Of a DNA stretch of 17,895 bases, positions 5,059 to 12,656 are shown piece by piece. The notes under the pieces are model-generated. The model was not told where the DNA came from. It searched no databases and worked only from the letters and a program-made list of their open reading frames with translations. Every line of letters begins with the position of its first letter. Within the stretch, counting starts at the first letter, position 1. This stretch comes from Deltaproteobacteria bacterium (GTDB taxonomy: Bacteria > Desulfobacterota > DSM-4660 > Desulfatiglandales > HGW-15). The translations under genes and the position numbers were made by a program. The DNA is taken from NCBI GenBank assembly GCA_016926135.1, contig JAFGPH010000185.1, positions 1 to 17,895 of the forward strand. Direction: 5' to 3'.

Positions 5059-6078
5059 ATGACGATGACGGACAGCCCATTGACAAGACATCAGCTTCTT
5101 TCCTGCATGGAGCTGGGCAAGGCCCTGACCTCCGAACTCAGTTCCGAGCGGCTTTTCGAGAGAATCCTTCAGAAGGTCTCGGAGTTGCTTCCCGCCGAGA
5201 ACTGGTCCCTGCTCCTCTCCGACGAGAACACAGGGGAGCTTCGCTTCGAGCTGAGCGTCGATCTGGACCCGGAGATGGTGAAGGACGTTCGGCTGGCCCT
5301 CGGGCAGGGAATCGCCGGCAGGGTGGCCCTGGAGCAGAAGCCCATGGTTGTGGAGGACGTGCGGGAGTGCGAATTCTTTTTTGGTGAAATCGACAAACGC
5401 TCCGGGTGCGAGACGAGGGCGATCATTGGTGTTCCCCTCCTTTTCGGAGGGAAAACGCTGGGCGTGATCGAGGTGGTGAATCCCCGGGTCACCCGGGACC
5501 ATGCCCTGCCTCTGCTCTCGATCATCGCCGAGTACGCGGCCATCGCGGTGGAGAACATGAGGCGCTACCGGGAGATCCAGAACCTGGCGATCCACGACGA
5601 TCTCACGGGCCTCTACAACACCCGGTATCTGTACAGGGCACTGGGAGAACTCGTTACCGAGTCCCAGGGCACCCGGAATCCGTTTTCGCTGATCTTCATG
5701 GACATCGACAATTTCAAGAGCGTGGTGGACACCTACGGCCACCTCAAGGGAAGCCGCACCCTTCAGGAGGTGGCCTCCACGATCCGCTCCTGCCTTGCGG
5801 AGCCCGCCTTTGCAGTCGCTTACGGAGGGGACGAATTCGTGGTGGTGCTGAAGGGGTTCGACAGGGAGGCGGCGCGCCGGAAGGCGGAGGAAATCGGGGC
5901 AAGGCTGAAAAGCACAAGCTACCTCACCCGGGACGGCCACAGTGTCTCGATCACAGCCAGCTTCGGGACGGCAACCTATCCGGATGATGCCGCCGACGTG
6001 AAAGGCCTGCTGGCGCTGGCGGACCATGCCATGTTCGACGTGAAGGCCACGGGAAAGAACGCGGTCAAATCCGCATAA
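5059..6078 (+). CDS. GAF-GGDEF nucleotide cyclase with Hypr-like active-site substitutions
   Basis: A 339-residue protein with an N-terminal GAF sensor domain (about 10-170) and a GGDEF domain (about 175-335). DDLTGLYNTR is at 180-189, FMDIDNFK (metal-binding Asp) at 213-220, and an intact GGDEF at 256-260. The canonical Asn of the FKxxND motif is Val (Val223) and the Asp of the GHxxGD motif is Ser (Ser232); in ordinary diguanylate cyclases these two residues bind the guanine base. A Ser at the second position is the known signature of Hypr GGDEF enzymes of Geobacter and relatives, which make 3',3'-cyclic AMP-GMP. The RxxD inhibitory site is also missing (EPAF instead). There are no membrane segments, so it is probably cytosolic. 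Cyclase identity is secure; cGAMP production is inference. GGGAGA supports the start. Confidence 0.88.
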   Translation: MTMTDSPLTRHQLLSCMELGKALTSELSSERLFERILQKVSELLPAENWSLLLSDENTGELRFELSVDLDPEMVKDVRLALGQGIAGRVALEQKPMVVEDVRECEFFFGEIDKRSGCETRAIIGVPLLFGGKTLGVIEVVNPRVTRDHALPLLSIIAEYAAIAVENMRRYREIQNLAIHDDLTGLYNTRYLYRALGELVTESQGTRNPFSLIFMDIDNFKSVVDTYGHLKGSRTLQEVASTIRSCLAEPAFAVAYGGDEFVVVLKGFDREAARRKAEEIGARLKSTSYLTRDGHSVSITASFGTATYPDDAADVKGLLALADHAMFDVKATGKNAVKSA

Positions 6079-6099
6079 GATGCCCTGAAAAGCACCCGT

Positions 6100-7131
6100 T
6101 CAGCTTTCCGGGCGACGGGTCTTTAACGCGTTCCGGACGGGATGTCCTCCCCGAAGAGAGAAAAGCCATCTGCCCTGGTGTTCCCTGCCGTCCACCTTCC
6201 CGCAGGCAACGAGGTAGTTGATGTGGGCCACGGTCTCCCCCATGGCAAACCACTTCTGCGCGGGCGGGAACCGGTCCCACGACCGCACGTCCAGATCCCA
6301 GGTGAGACGGGGGGCGACCTCCCACGCCGTCTTTTCCCCGGACTCCAGGGCACGGATCACCTCATCCAGTCTGTTCCCGTGGTGCTCCCGGAGCGCCTTG
6401 ACCCTGCCTTTCAGATCGTTCACGATGCTTCGGTGACCCGGCAGGACGAGCTTCACTTCGAGAGTGCAGACCTTCTCAAGACTGGCGAGATATTTCAGCA
6501 GCGAGTCCTGCATCTCGGGCCAGACGGTGATGTTGGGGGTGATGTCCGCGAGGATGTGATCCCCGGAGATGAGAATCTTTCTGTTCGGCTCGTAGAGGCA
6601 TATGTGCCCCGGTGAATGGCCGGGCGTCTCGATGCACCGGAAAGAGAAGCGGCCTATTTCAATCGGGTCTCCCTCGCGCAGCGGCTGAAGATCTTCGGGC
6701 AGCGGGGGGCCAAATCGAAAGCCCGGATGGTTTTCCACCGCCTTCAGAAGTTCCGGCTCCGGGAAACCGTGGGAGAGGTAGGTTCGGATCAGGCCTTGAA
6801 TGCGTTTCTCCCTCCCGTTTCTCATGGACAGGGCCGTGGCGGCGTCGGTGGCCCCAAGGTAGACCCGCGTGGTCTTCCGGATCAGCTTTCCGAGCAGACC
6901 CATGTGGTCTGCATGCAGGTGGGTGATGAAGAAGTCCGCTCTGTCGAGGTCCACGCCGGTCTCTTCCAGGCCGGAGCGCATGGCGCGAAGGCATATGTCC
7001 TGATCCCATCCCGTATCCACGATCAGGGAACGCTCTTCTCCTTTCAGAACGTAGACGTTGACCGCTTTGAGGGGGCTCCTCGGCAGGGGGATTGCGATCC
7101 GGTAGATATCCGGCAGGATCTGTTCAGCCAA
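6100..7131 (-). CDS. Metallo-beta-lactamase fold hydrolase (glyoxalase II-like group)
   Basis: A 343-residue MBL-fold protein. DTGWD is near residue 40, zinc motif HLHADH at 71-76, GHSPGH (third His) near 170-175, SGDHIL (bridging Asp) near 190, and VLPGHR (last His) near 235, so the metal site is complete. A C-terminal helical and winged region (about 250-343) is typical of larger glyoxalase II-like hydrolases that act on thioesters or esters. The start is taken as the TTG at 7131 because GGAGGAG lies six bases upstream and the resulting MAEQILPDIYRI matches the usual family start. An ATG at 7146 contains that ribosome site and would be leaderless. It is convergent with the GGDEF gene, only 21 bp apart. 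Substrate unknown. Confidence 0.87.
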   Translation of the reverse strand: MAEQILPDIYRIAIPLPRSPLKAVNVYVLKGEERSLIVDTGWDQDICLRAMRSGLEETGVDLDRADFFITHLHADHMGLLGKLIRKTTRVYLGATDAATALSMRNGREKRIQGLIRTYLSHGFPEPELLKAVENHPGFRFGPPLPEDLQPLREGDPIEIGRFSFRCIETPGHSPGHICLYEPNRKILISGDHILADITPNITVWPEMQDSLLKYLASLEKVCTLEVKLVLPGHRSIVNDLKGRVKALREHHGNRLDEVIRALESGEKTAWEVAPRLTWDLDVRSWDRFPPAQKWFAMGETVAHINYLVACGKVDGREHQGRWLFSLRGGHPVRNALKTRRPES

Positions 7132-7151
7132 TTTTGTCTCCTCCATGGGTC

Positions 7152-7180
7152 AGTATAGGAAAGCGAAAGATCCCCGTCAA
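7152..7180 (-). promoter_or_regulatory. Promoter of the MBL hydrolase gene (minus strand)
   Basis: TTGACG (7175-7180) and TATACT (7152-7157) on the minus strand are separated by 17 nt. The expected start of transcription is near 7145, giving a leader of about 15 nt to the TTG start at 7131, just enough for its GGAGGAG site. Confidence 0.6.
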
Positions 7181-7215
7181 ACAGGATCTGCCTCCGGCGA
7201 GGTTCCCCTTTTGAT

Positions 7216-7245
7216 TTGACAAGCCCGATCGGATTCCCGGATAAT
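7216..7245 (+). promoter_or_regulatory. Promoter of the M24 peptidase gene (plus strand)
   Basis: TTGACA (7216-7221) and GATAAT (7240-7245) have an 18-nt spacer. The predicted transcription start is 7251-7254, at or a few bases before the ATG at 7254, and no Shine-Dalgarno precedes that ATG. A leaderless mRNA is plausible. The promoter is divergent from the one at 7152-7180. Confidence 0.6.
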
Positions 7246-7253
7246 CATTCCCC

Positions 7254-8462
7254 ATGCCGGTATCCCCCCCACAATCCTGTTATATTCCCCTGTCCGAAAT
7301 CGAGCATCGAGTGAACCGTATGAGGCAGGCCCTGGTCCAGGAGGGTTTCGAAGGGGCCTTTCTGTTTCAGAACATCACCCGTTTTTACTATTCCGGCACC
7401 ATGCAGCCGGGTGTATTGTATGTGCCCGCTGCAGGAGATCCCGCACTGCTGGTTTTCAGGAACGTAGAGCGTGCCCGTGACGAGTCTTGCCTGTCCCAAA
7501 TCATTCCCTGCGGTTCCTGGCGACAGATTCCCGCTCTGCTGACCGAGTGCGGTAACCCGCAGCCCCAAACCCTCGGGCTGGAAATGGATATCCTCCCTGT
7601 CCAGCAGTACGTCCAGGTCCAGCGTCTGTACCCCTCTTCCCGGATTCTGGATGTGAGCGCCTGGGTTCGCCGCTGCCGGATGATCAAGTCCGCCTGGGAA
7701 ATTGAAAACCTCGTTGCGGCCGGAGAGATGGTTGCCCGCATGATTGAGGAGGTGCCTGCGTTCCTTACGCCCGGGCTCACGGAACTGGAGCTGGCCGCTC
7801 TGGTGGAGCTTTCGCTTCGGAGGCAGGGCCACCAGGGGCTCATCCGCACCCGGGGTTTCAACCAGGAGATCTTTTACGGCCACATTCTTTCGGGTCCGGA
7901 GGGCGTGCGTTCGTCCTATATCGATTCCCCGTCCGGAGGCCTGGGCACGGGACCGGCCTTCAGCCAGGGGGCAGGCCCCAAGCGGATCCGAGCAGGGGAA
8001 CCGATCAGCATCGATTATTGCGGCTGTTACAACGGGTATGTCGCCGACCAGACCCGGATGTTTTCCCTGGGTCCGCCGGCGGACGAGGTTTTGAAGGCTT
8101 ATGACGCCATGCGACGTGTCCAGGAGGTAGTCCGGGAACGCGCGAAACCCGGCGTAACCGGCTCCATGGTGTATGCGTGGGCTCTGGAGACGGCCGAGGG
8201 CCTTGGGTATAGGGATCACTTCATGGGCGTCGAAGGCTCTCAGGTCGGCTACGTGGGGCACGGCGTGGGTCTCGAACTGGACGAACTCCCCGTGCTTGGC
8301 GCCAGGTATGATCTGCCTCTTGAACAAAACATGGTCGTTGCGCTGGAGCCCAAGGCATTCCTGCCGAAACACGGCATGGTGGGGATCGAGAATACCTTCC
8401 TCCTCACCGAGCAAGGTTTCATCCCGCTCACCCGGGCTTCCGAGGATTTTGGAGTTCTTTGA
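7254..8462 (+). CDS. M24-family aminopeptidase (Xaa-Pro aminopeptidase/creatinase fold)
   Basis: A 402-residue protein with a creatinase-like N-terminal domain (about 12-140) and a pita-bread M24 domain (about 145-390). All five dinuclear metal ligands can be placed: Asp254 (SIDYCG), Asp265 (VADQTR), His336 (GHGVGLELDE), Glu365 (ALEPK) and Glu379 (GIENT). Members with intact ligands usually cleave the N-terminal residue before proline, though some act on other amide or C-N bonds. It is cytosolic with no signal peptide. It stands alone, divergent from the MBL gene and followed by a toxin-antitoxin pair. The exact substrate is not predictable. Confidence 0.92.
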   Translation: MPVSPPQSCYIPLSEIEHRVNRMRQALVQEGFEGAFLFQNITRFYYSGTMQPGVLYVPAAGDPALLVFRNVERARDESCLSQIIPCGSWRQIPALLTECGNPQPQTLGLEMDILPVQQYVQVQRLYPSSRILDVSAWVRRCRMIKSAWEIENLVAAGEMVARMIEEVPAFLTPGLTELELAALVELSLRRQGHQGLIRTRGFNQEIFYGHILSGPEGVRSSYIDSPSGGLGTGPAFSQGAGPKRIRAGEPISIDYCGCYNGYVADQTRMFSLGPPADEVLKAYDAMRRVQEVVRERAKPGVTGSMVYAWALETAEGLGYRDHFMGVEGSQVGYVGHGVGLELDELPVLGARYDLPLEQNMVVALEPKAFLPKHGMVGIENTFLLTEQGFIPLTRASEDFGVL

Positions 8463-8487
8463 ATCCATCAGTGATCAACGGGCGGTG

Positions 8488-8534
8488 TTGACATACCGAA
8501 GGAGAAGGTGTATTTTGATTTGAATTCAGATCAA
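8488..8534 (+). promoter_or_regulatory. Promoter and palindromic operator of the Phd/RelE-type module
   Basis: TTGACA (8488-8493), 17 nt, then TATTTT (8511-8516). Directly overlapping and following the -10 is the imperfect palindrome TTGATTTGAATTCAGATCAA (8515-8534), symmetric except for one base pair. This is the expected place for autorepression by a Phd/YefM antitoxin-toxin complex. Confidence 0.65.
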
Positions 8535-8556
8535 CCAGAATAGAGGTCAAAATCCT

Positions 8557-8826
8557 ATGAAAACCCTGTCCGTGTCCGAAGCCAAAATGAAGCTGAGTCA
8601 GCTTGTGGAGAGTGTGAATGCCACAGACGAGGAAGTTGTTATCACGAAAAACGGCCGTCCGGCAGCAGTGCTCGTCAGCCCGGACGAGTTCGAAGGGTGG
8701 AAGGAAACCACGGCGATCCGTTCCGATCGTGAACTGATGAGGGAAATCGAGAATGGCCTCCTGGCCCTGAAAAGGAAAAATGCAAAGGTGTATACTTTAG
8801 AGGAACTGTTCGGCACGTCAGAGTAA
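8557..8826 (+). CDS. Phd/YefM-family antitoxin
   Basis: An 89-residue antitoxin. The N-terminal MKTLSVSEAKMKLSQLVESV, followed by VVITKNGRPAAVLVSPDEFEG, is the classic Phd/YefM DNA-binding fold, in which a KNGRP turn precedes an AVLVS strand. The C-terminal part (about 55-89) is charged and would fold on binding the toxin. The gene is followed 12 nt later by a ParE/RelE-type toxin gene. GAGG lies upstream of the ATG. It should neutralise the toxin and repress the operon through the palindrome at 8515-8534. Confidence 0.92.
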   Translation: MKTLSVSEAKMKLSQLVESVNATDEEVVITKNGRPAAVLVSPDEFEGWKETTAIRSDRELMREIENGLLALKRKNAKVYTLEELFGTSE

Positions 8827-8838
8827 TCGGGAGGCAGC

Positions 8839-9114
8839 ATGCCGAGGCTCAGGATTCCCGATGAAGTGGTGGCGCTTATCCGGGGGCTGCACCCTGATCT
8901 GAAAAGGAAGATCAAGGTCGCGTTGCGGGCGATCTTGAATGATCCTTATTGCGGGAAAGATCTAAAAGAGGAATTGGCGGGCCTCCTCAGCTTCCGGGTG
9001 AGCAGGTTCAGGCTCGTTTACAGGGTTTCGAAGAAAGAGGATGTTGAGATTGTGGCTGTCGGTCCTCGGGAAAGGATTTACGAGGAGACACTCCGGCTTC
9101 TGCAGAAGACCTGA
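8839..9114 (+). CDS. RelE/ParE-superfamily toxin
   Basis: A 91-residue basic protein with the RelE/ParE fold. A helical start (LRIPDEVVALIRGLHPDLKRKIKVALRAIL) is followed by strands LLSFRVSRFRLVYRVSKKEDVEIVAVGPR, where the RVxxxRLVYRV pattern is typical, and a C-terminal ERIYEETLRLL helix. RelE members cleave mRNA on the ribosome; ParE members poison gyrase. Sequence alone does not settle which. A GGGAGG site precedes the ATG. It is the second gene of an antitoxin-toxin operon. Confidence 0.9.
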   Translation: MPRLRIPDEVVALIRGLHPDLKRKIKVALRAILNDPYCGKDLKEELAGLLSFRVSRFRLVYRVSKKEDVEIVAVGPRERIYEETLRLLQKT

Positions 9115-9289
9115 CGGACATCCCGCAGGTGCCGGAGTCCTTTGGGGAATCGTCAATTTAGGTCGGTCTGTGAAAGCAGAATTGTCTCTGGCGTGTTCAT
9201 CTTCCTTCATGATGGGGGGTTCTTTGGTGAGCGGATAGACAACATGGTAAGCCGAACGGATGATTTTTTCGGTCGGGATGTGGTCTTGA

Positions 9290-9323
9290 GGGGCGACGGG
9301 TAACCTGCATTACCTGTCGCCCC
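9290..9323. terminator. Strong hairpin at the 3' end of the TRAP/lactonase operon
   Basis: GGGGCGACGGGTAA (9290-9303) pairs with TTACCTGTCGCCCC (9310-9323) around a 6-nt loop: a 14-bp stem with a single T-G pair. It begins 11 nt after the stop codon of the minus-strand MBL gene (9335), so it probably ends or stabilises that operon transcript. No U-run follows on either strand, so intrinsic termination is not certain. The rest of 9115-9289 holds no gene I can support. Confidence 0.5.
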
Positions 9324-9334
9324 AGTTGGAACCG

Positions 9335-10081
9335 TCACTTGTTATAGTAAACTCCTTCGTACCACGGTCCATGGCAGGGAAGCACGATATCCGCCAAGGT
9401 TTTCATTCTGAGGGTGCTGTTGTAGGCCTGGCAGAGGTCCGTGGCGATCGCAGGCGTGAAGACCTCCCAGTGGGAAAAGGGGTGTCCCTCGGGCAGGACC
9501 TTGGCTGGCTCTGTAAAGGTGTCATAGGTGCAACAAAACCCTGGAATAACGATTGTGCCCTCATCGGTCTTTACGGCAACCGACTGGGTTCCGGGTGTGT
9601 GGCCGGGGGTATGGAGGATCTCAATTCCCGGATAGATCTCCTTGTCCCCCCGGATGAGACGAATCTTCCATCCCTTGTAAAGCTCCGGGGGATAATACTG
9701 GGCCTGCAGGGGGTGGGGTGCCTTGGAAAAGATCCACTCCTCTTCCTGAATGATCACCTCTGCATTCTTGCATTTTCCGGTATTTCCCACGTGATCGTGA
9801 TGGAGGTGCGTCTGGATGATGATATCGATCTTGTCGGGAGACAAATTCTCCTTCTCGAGGGCCTGCTCAAAGGTTTGATAATCCACCCCCTTGCCGGGCC
9901 AGTACTTGGCCATGAGGGCGGCCCAGGAGCCGGTGTCGACCAAGATGTTCTTGGGCGCACCCTGGATCAGGAAGAATATCACCTCGAGCTTGATCGGAAC
10001 GCCGGGGAAGGCCATGTAGGTGAAACCTGATTTGTCGCCTTCGATCGTGCCCAGAAAAAGCGGTTTTACTTTGTATGCCAT
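9335..10081 (-). CDS. Metallo-beta-lactamase fold hydrolase, N-acyl-homoserine lactonase-like
   Basis: A 248-residue MBL protein with a complete zinc site: DTGSW near residue 50, HLHHDH near residues 91-96, the GHTPG (His) segment near 162-166 and CHGPWY near the C-terminus. The architecture, short and lacking the glyoxalase II C-terminal domain, with EEEW after the HxHxDH motif, matches AiiA-type lactonases and resembles the partial gene at 1-461. The start at 10081 has AAGGAG six bases upstream, whereas the longer frame to 10102 has none. It is the last gene of the cupin-TRAP cluster, 124 nt after the binding-protein gene. It may open a lactone or cyclic ester related to the transported substrate; this is inference. 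A structured gap (10082-10205) with distant GAAGAGC/GCTCTTC arms precedes it. Confidence 0.88.
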   Translation of the reverse strand: MAYKVKPLFLGTIEGDKSGFTYMAFPGVPIKLEVIFFLIQGAPKNILVDTGSWAALMAKYWPGKGVDYQTFEQALEKENLSPDKIDIIIQTHLHHDHVGNTGKCKNAEVIIQEEEWIFSKAPHPLQAQYYPPELYKGWKIRLIRGDKEIYPGIEILHTPGHTPGTQSVAVKTDEGTIVIPGFCCTYDTFTEPAKVLPEGHPFSHWEVFTPAIATDLCQAYNSTLRMKTLADIVLPCHGPWYEGVYYNK

Positions 10082-10205
10082 CGTCAACTCCTTTCTTTTC
10101 ATGCTGTCCTCGAATATGGGAAGAGCAAAGTGCCCCTCTCAAATAGGGCGGCTCGCGAGAGCAGGTCTTGTCTGCCGATAAGCTCTTCGCATTTGGGCCT
10201 TCCTA

Positions 10206-11285
10206 CTATTTCTTGACTCCCCACTTTCTGGCCCACTTGTAACCCATCTGGGCGCAGAGTTCCTGATAACGGTCTACGATCTTCCATCCAGGATATCCCT
10301 GGCCGGTTACCTCTACAGCCCACTCGGCGGGAATATCTTCTACTAGACTTGCCCACTTATCCCGATCTGCAGAGGGAAATTCAAAGATCTTCACGCCTTT
10401 GCTCTTGAATTCGTTGATTGTCTTTTCGGTCCACTTTTTCACCTCGGTTTGGGCGACTTTGAGCTCGATCTCTTTTCCCGTGTCGAGCATGATCTTTTGA
10501 ATCTCGGCGGGGAGCTTGTTGTAACTGTTCACGTTGATGATCAGGTCCACGAAGTTACCCATCAGGGCGTCGACCAGTATCAAATTGGGGGCCTGCTCGT
10601 GGATTTTGAAGGCTGCGAACATGTCGAGGGGAAGCAGATCCATATCGATCACTTTGGTCTGGAGCATGGTATAACGGTCCGCGGCGGGGGCAACTACAGG
10701 AACGGCCCCGGCGGGCTGCACCCAGCGGCCGAAGTAGCGACCGATGAGCGCTATTTTCTTGCCTTTGAAATCGTCGAGTTTCTGCACCGGCTCCCTGGAG
10801 AGGATCTGGTAGAGGCAGGCAGAGGCGTTCAGGATTTGAATGGTGTTACACTTGGCCCAGTCCTTGGCAAATTCAGGGAACTCCTTGTACATCTGACGTT
10901 TTGCCTTGGTTACGACCACAGGGTCGGGTGGCCCGAAGGGGAAGACATACTCGAACTGGCCCAGGGGGAACTTCCCGGGGGTGAAGTGCGCGTTGGTGAG
11001 TACGATGTCCGCCATTCCCTTTTCGGCCAGGGTGATGTGTTCCTGGGGTTTACCCAGGGCTCCGCCCCAGAAGGTCTGAAAGGTCACCTTCCCATCGGTT
11101 TTCTTGCTGACCTCATCCAGCCACATTTTGGCCACCGCGCTTTGCATGGAAACCGTAGGAGGAGGGAAGGTCCCGGCCACCCGCAGTTTGATTTGTGCCT
11201 CCGTGATCCGCGGGAAAACAATCAGAACCATCGCGCACAGTCCCATTACACACACGAACAGGCTCTTTTTGATGTTGTAAAACAT
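10206..11285 (-). CDS. dctP: TRAP transporter substrate-binding protein (DctP family)
   Basis: A 359-residue periplasmic binding protein. Residues 1-30 form a signal peptide: NIKKSL, a hydrophobic stretch, then ITEA with cleavage before QIKLRVAG. The mature part shows the DctP pattern: FPPPTVSMQSAVAKMWLDEVSKKTDGKV, GMADIVLTNAHFTPGKFPL, KLDDFKGKKIAL and the final DRDKWASL...W helices. DctP proteins bind an organic acid and deliver it to the DctQM permease, driven by a sodium or proton gradient. In most members the K-x-K-x-R strand supplies an Arg that binds the carboxylate; here it reads KKIALIGR, with Ala179 at that site. The start at 11285 has AAGGAG upstream; an in-frame ATG at 11330 overlaps the dctM stop but has no such support. 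Confidence 0.9.
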   Translation of the reverse strand: MFYNIKKSLFVCVMGLCAMVLIVFPRITEAQIKLRVAGTFPPPTVSMQSAVAKMWLDEVSKKTDGKVTFQTFWGGALGKPQEHITLAEKGMADIVLTNAHFTPGKFPLGQFEYVFPFGPPDPVVVTKAKRQMYKEFPEFAKDWAKCNTIQILNASACLYQILSREPVQKLDDFKGKKIALIGRYFGRWVQPAGAVPVVAPAADRYTMLQTKVIDMDLLPLDMFAAFKIHEQAPNLILVDALMGNFVDLIINVNSYNKLPAEIQKIMLDTGKEIELKVAQTEVKKWTEKTINEFKSKGVKIFEFPSADRDKWASLVEDIPAEWAVEVTGQGYPGWKIVDRYQELCAQMGYKWARKWGVKK

Positions 11286-11326
11286 TTTCGATCTCCTTTC
11301 GTCAGATTGATGGTTGTTTCCTATTT

Positions 11327-12655
11327 TCATTTCCCCAGCATCATCTCCGGCAGAAAGGTGCTCAGAGAGGGGATCACCATGAGAATGACAATGGACAAAA
11401 ATGTGGCGAACAGGAAAGGAAAAACCCCGGAGAAGATATCCTCCAGTGTCGTATCCTTTTCGGCTACGGCGTAAGTGGCGTAAACATTGAGTCCAACGGG
11501 CGGGGTCACAAGGCCTGCCTCGATGGACATGATGACAATCACGGCATACCAGATGGGGTCAATCCCCATCTGCTTTATGATGGGATTGAAAAGGGGAATG
11601 GTGATGCACAGCATGGAGATCGAATCCAACAGGCACCCCAGGATCAGGTACACCACGATTACCAGACAGACAAAGGATATCCTGGAAAGTTGGGCGCTGA
11701 TCACGAATTCGACGATCTTCTCGGAGATGCCGGTGAGCACCAGAAACTGGGAAAAGATCGAAGCGCTTCCCATGACCAGAAAAATCATGGCGGAGGTGGA
11801 GCATGTCTCACGGAATGCTTCCCGGAAGAGAGGCCAGCTCGTCCCCCATTTGGAGACGGTGAGGAGAACCAGCAGGGCCACAGTGGCGACCGCAGCCGCC
11901 TCTGTCGGATTAAAGACCCCTCCAAAGATACCTCCGAAAATGAGGGCGGCTACGAGCAGGACCTGCCAGACCTGGCCGAGGAGGCGGAATTTTCTTCTCC
12001 AAGAAATCCTTCCCTCTGCCTGCACAGGTTTGAGGCTGTCGGGCCTGGCCCATCCGATCATGAGAATCACCGCACTGAAGAGAACCATCAGGAGCAGACC
12101 CGGCGTGATCCCCGCAATCAGGAGCTTCCCGGTCGACTCCCCGGCCATGACCGCATAAACGACCGCGAGAATGCTAGGCGGGATGAGCATGCCGATCATG
12201 CCTGCGGAGGAGCAGATCCCATAGGCCAACCTCTTATCATAGCCGAGTTTGCGCATCTCCGGTGCGCAGAGCCTGGCGAAGACCGCTGCGGTCACCATGG
12301 AGGATCCGCACACGGCCCCAAAGGCCGTGCAGCTGAAGACCGTGGAGATCCCCAGCCCTCCCCTCAACCGTCCTACCCAGGCATTGAGGGCCTCGAAGGT
12401 TTTCTGGCTGATGCCGCCGCCTGATGCCAGATAGCCCATGAGAACGAACAGGGGAATTGTAATGAGATCGAAGGAGGCTACTTTGTGATACATGCTGGAG
12501 ACGGAGGGATAGACCGAGCCTTCGAACCCGACGAGCAGGGCGCTCCCGGTGATTCCTACGACCCCTAGCGCAACCCCGATATGCACTCCCACGGCCAAGA
12601 GAATGAAGAGCACGACGATACCAAGCAGGCCGAGTATGACCGGGTCCAGGTTCAT
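11327..12655 (-). CDS. dctM: TRAP transporter large permease subunit (DctM family)
   Basis: A 442-residue, highly hydrophobic protein with about twelve predicted membrane segments. Family landmarks include PLFVLMGYLASGGGI near 67-81, FSCTAFGAVCGSSMVTAAVFARLCAPEMRKLGYDKRLAYGICSSAGMIGMLIPPS, and near the C-terminus GLVTPPVGLNVYATYAVAEKDTTLEDIFSGVFPFL. DctM forms the ion-coupled elevator channel that accepts substrate from the binding protein. GAGGA precedes the start, which lies one base after the dctQ stop (TGACATG), so the two are translationally coupled. Specificity is set by the binding protein and is unknown. Confidence 0.95.
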   Translation of the reverse strand: MNLDPVILGLLGIVVLFILLAVGVHIGVALGVVGITGSALLVGFEGSVYPSVSSMYHKVASFDLITIPLFVLMGYLASGGGISQKTFEALNAWVGRLRGGLGISTVFSCTAFGAVCGSSMVTAAVFARLCAPEMRKLGYDKRLAYGICSSAGMIGMLIPPSILAVVYAVMAGESTGKLLIAGITPGLLLMVLFSAVILMIGWARPDSLKPVQAEGRISWRRKFRLLGQVWQVLLVAALIFGGIFGGVFNPTEAAAVATVALLVLLTVSKWGTSWPLFREAFRETCSTSAMIFLVMGSASIFSQFLVLTGISEKIVEFVISAQLSRISFVCLVIVVYLILGCLLDSISMLCITIPLFNPIIKQMGIDPIWYAVIVIMSIEAGLVTPPVGLNVYATYAVAEKDTTLEDIFSGVFPFLFATFLSIVILMVIPSLSTFLPEMMLGK

Positions 12656-12656
12656 G

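Noticed and set aside
4954..6027. 357-codon minus-strand frame over the GGDEF gene
   Set aside because: The plus-strand GAF-GGDEF protein is unambiguous; the reverse frame is rich in His, Arg and Pro without family motifs.
7245..8468. 407-codon minus-strand frame over the M24 peptidase gene
   Set aside because: All five metal ligands of M24 are found on the plus strand; the antisense frame is a by-product of GC-rich codon use.
10449..11474. 341-codon plus-strand frame over dctP and the end of dctM
   Set aside because: It is antisense to two well-recognised TRAP genes and lacks a plausible start or motif.
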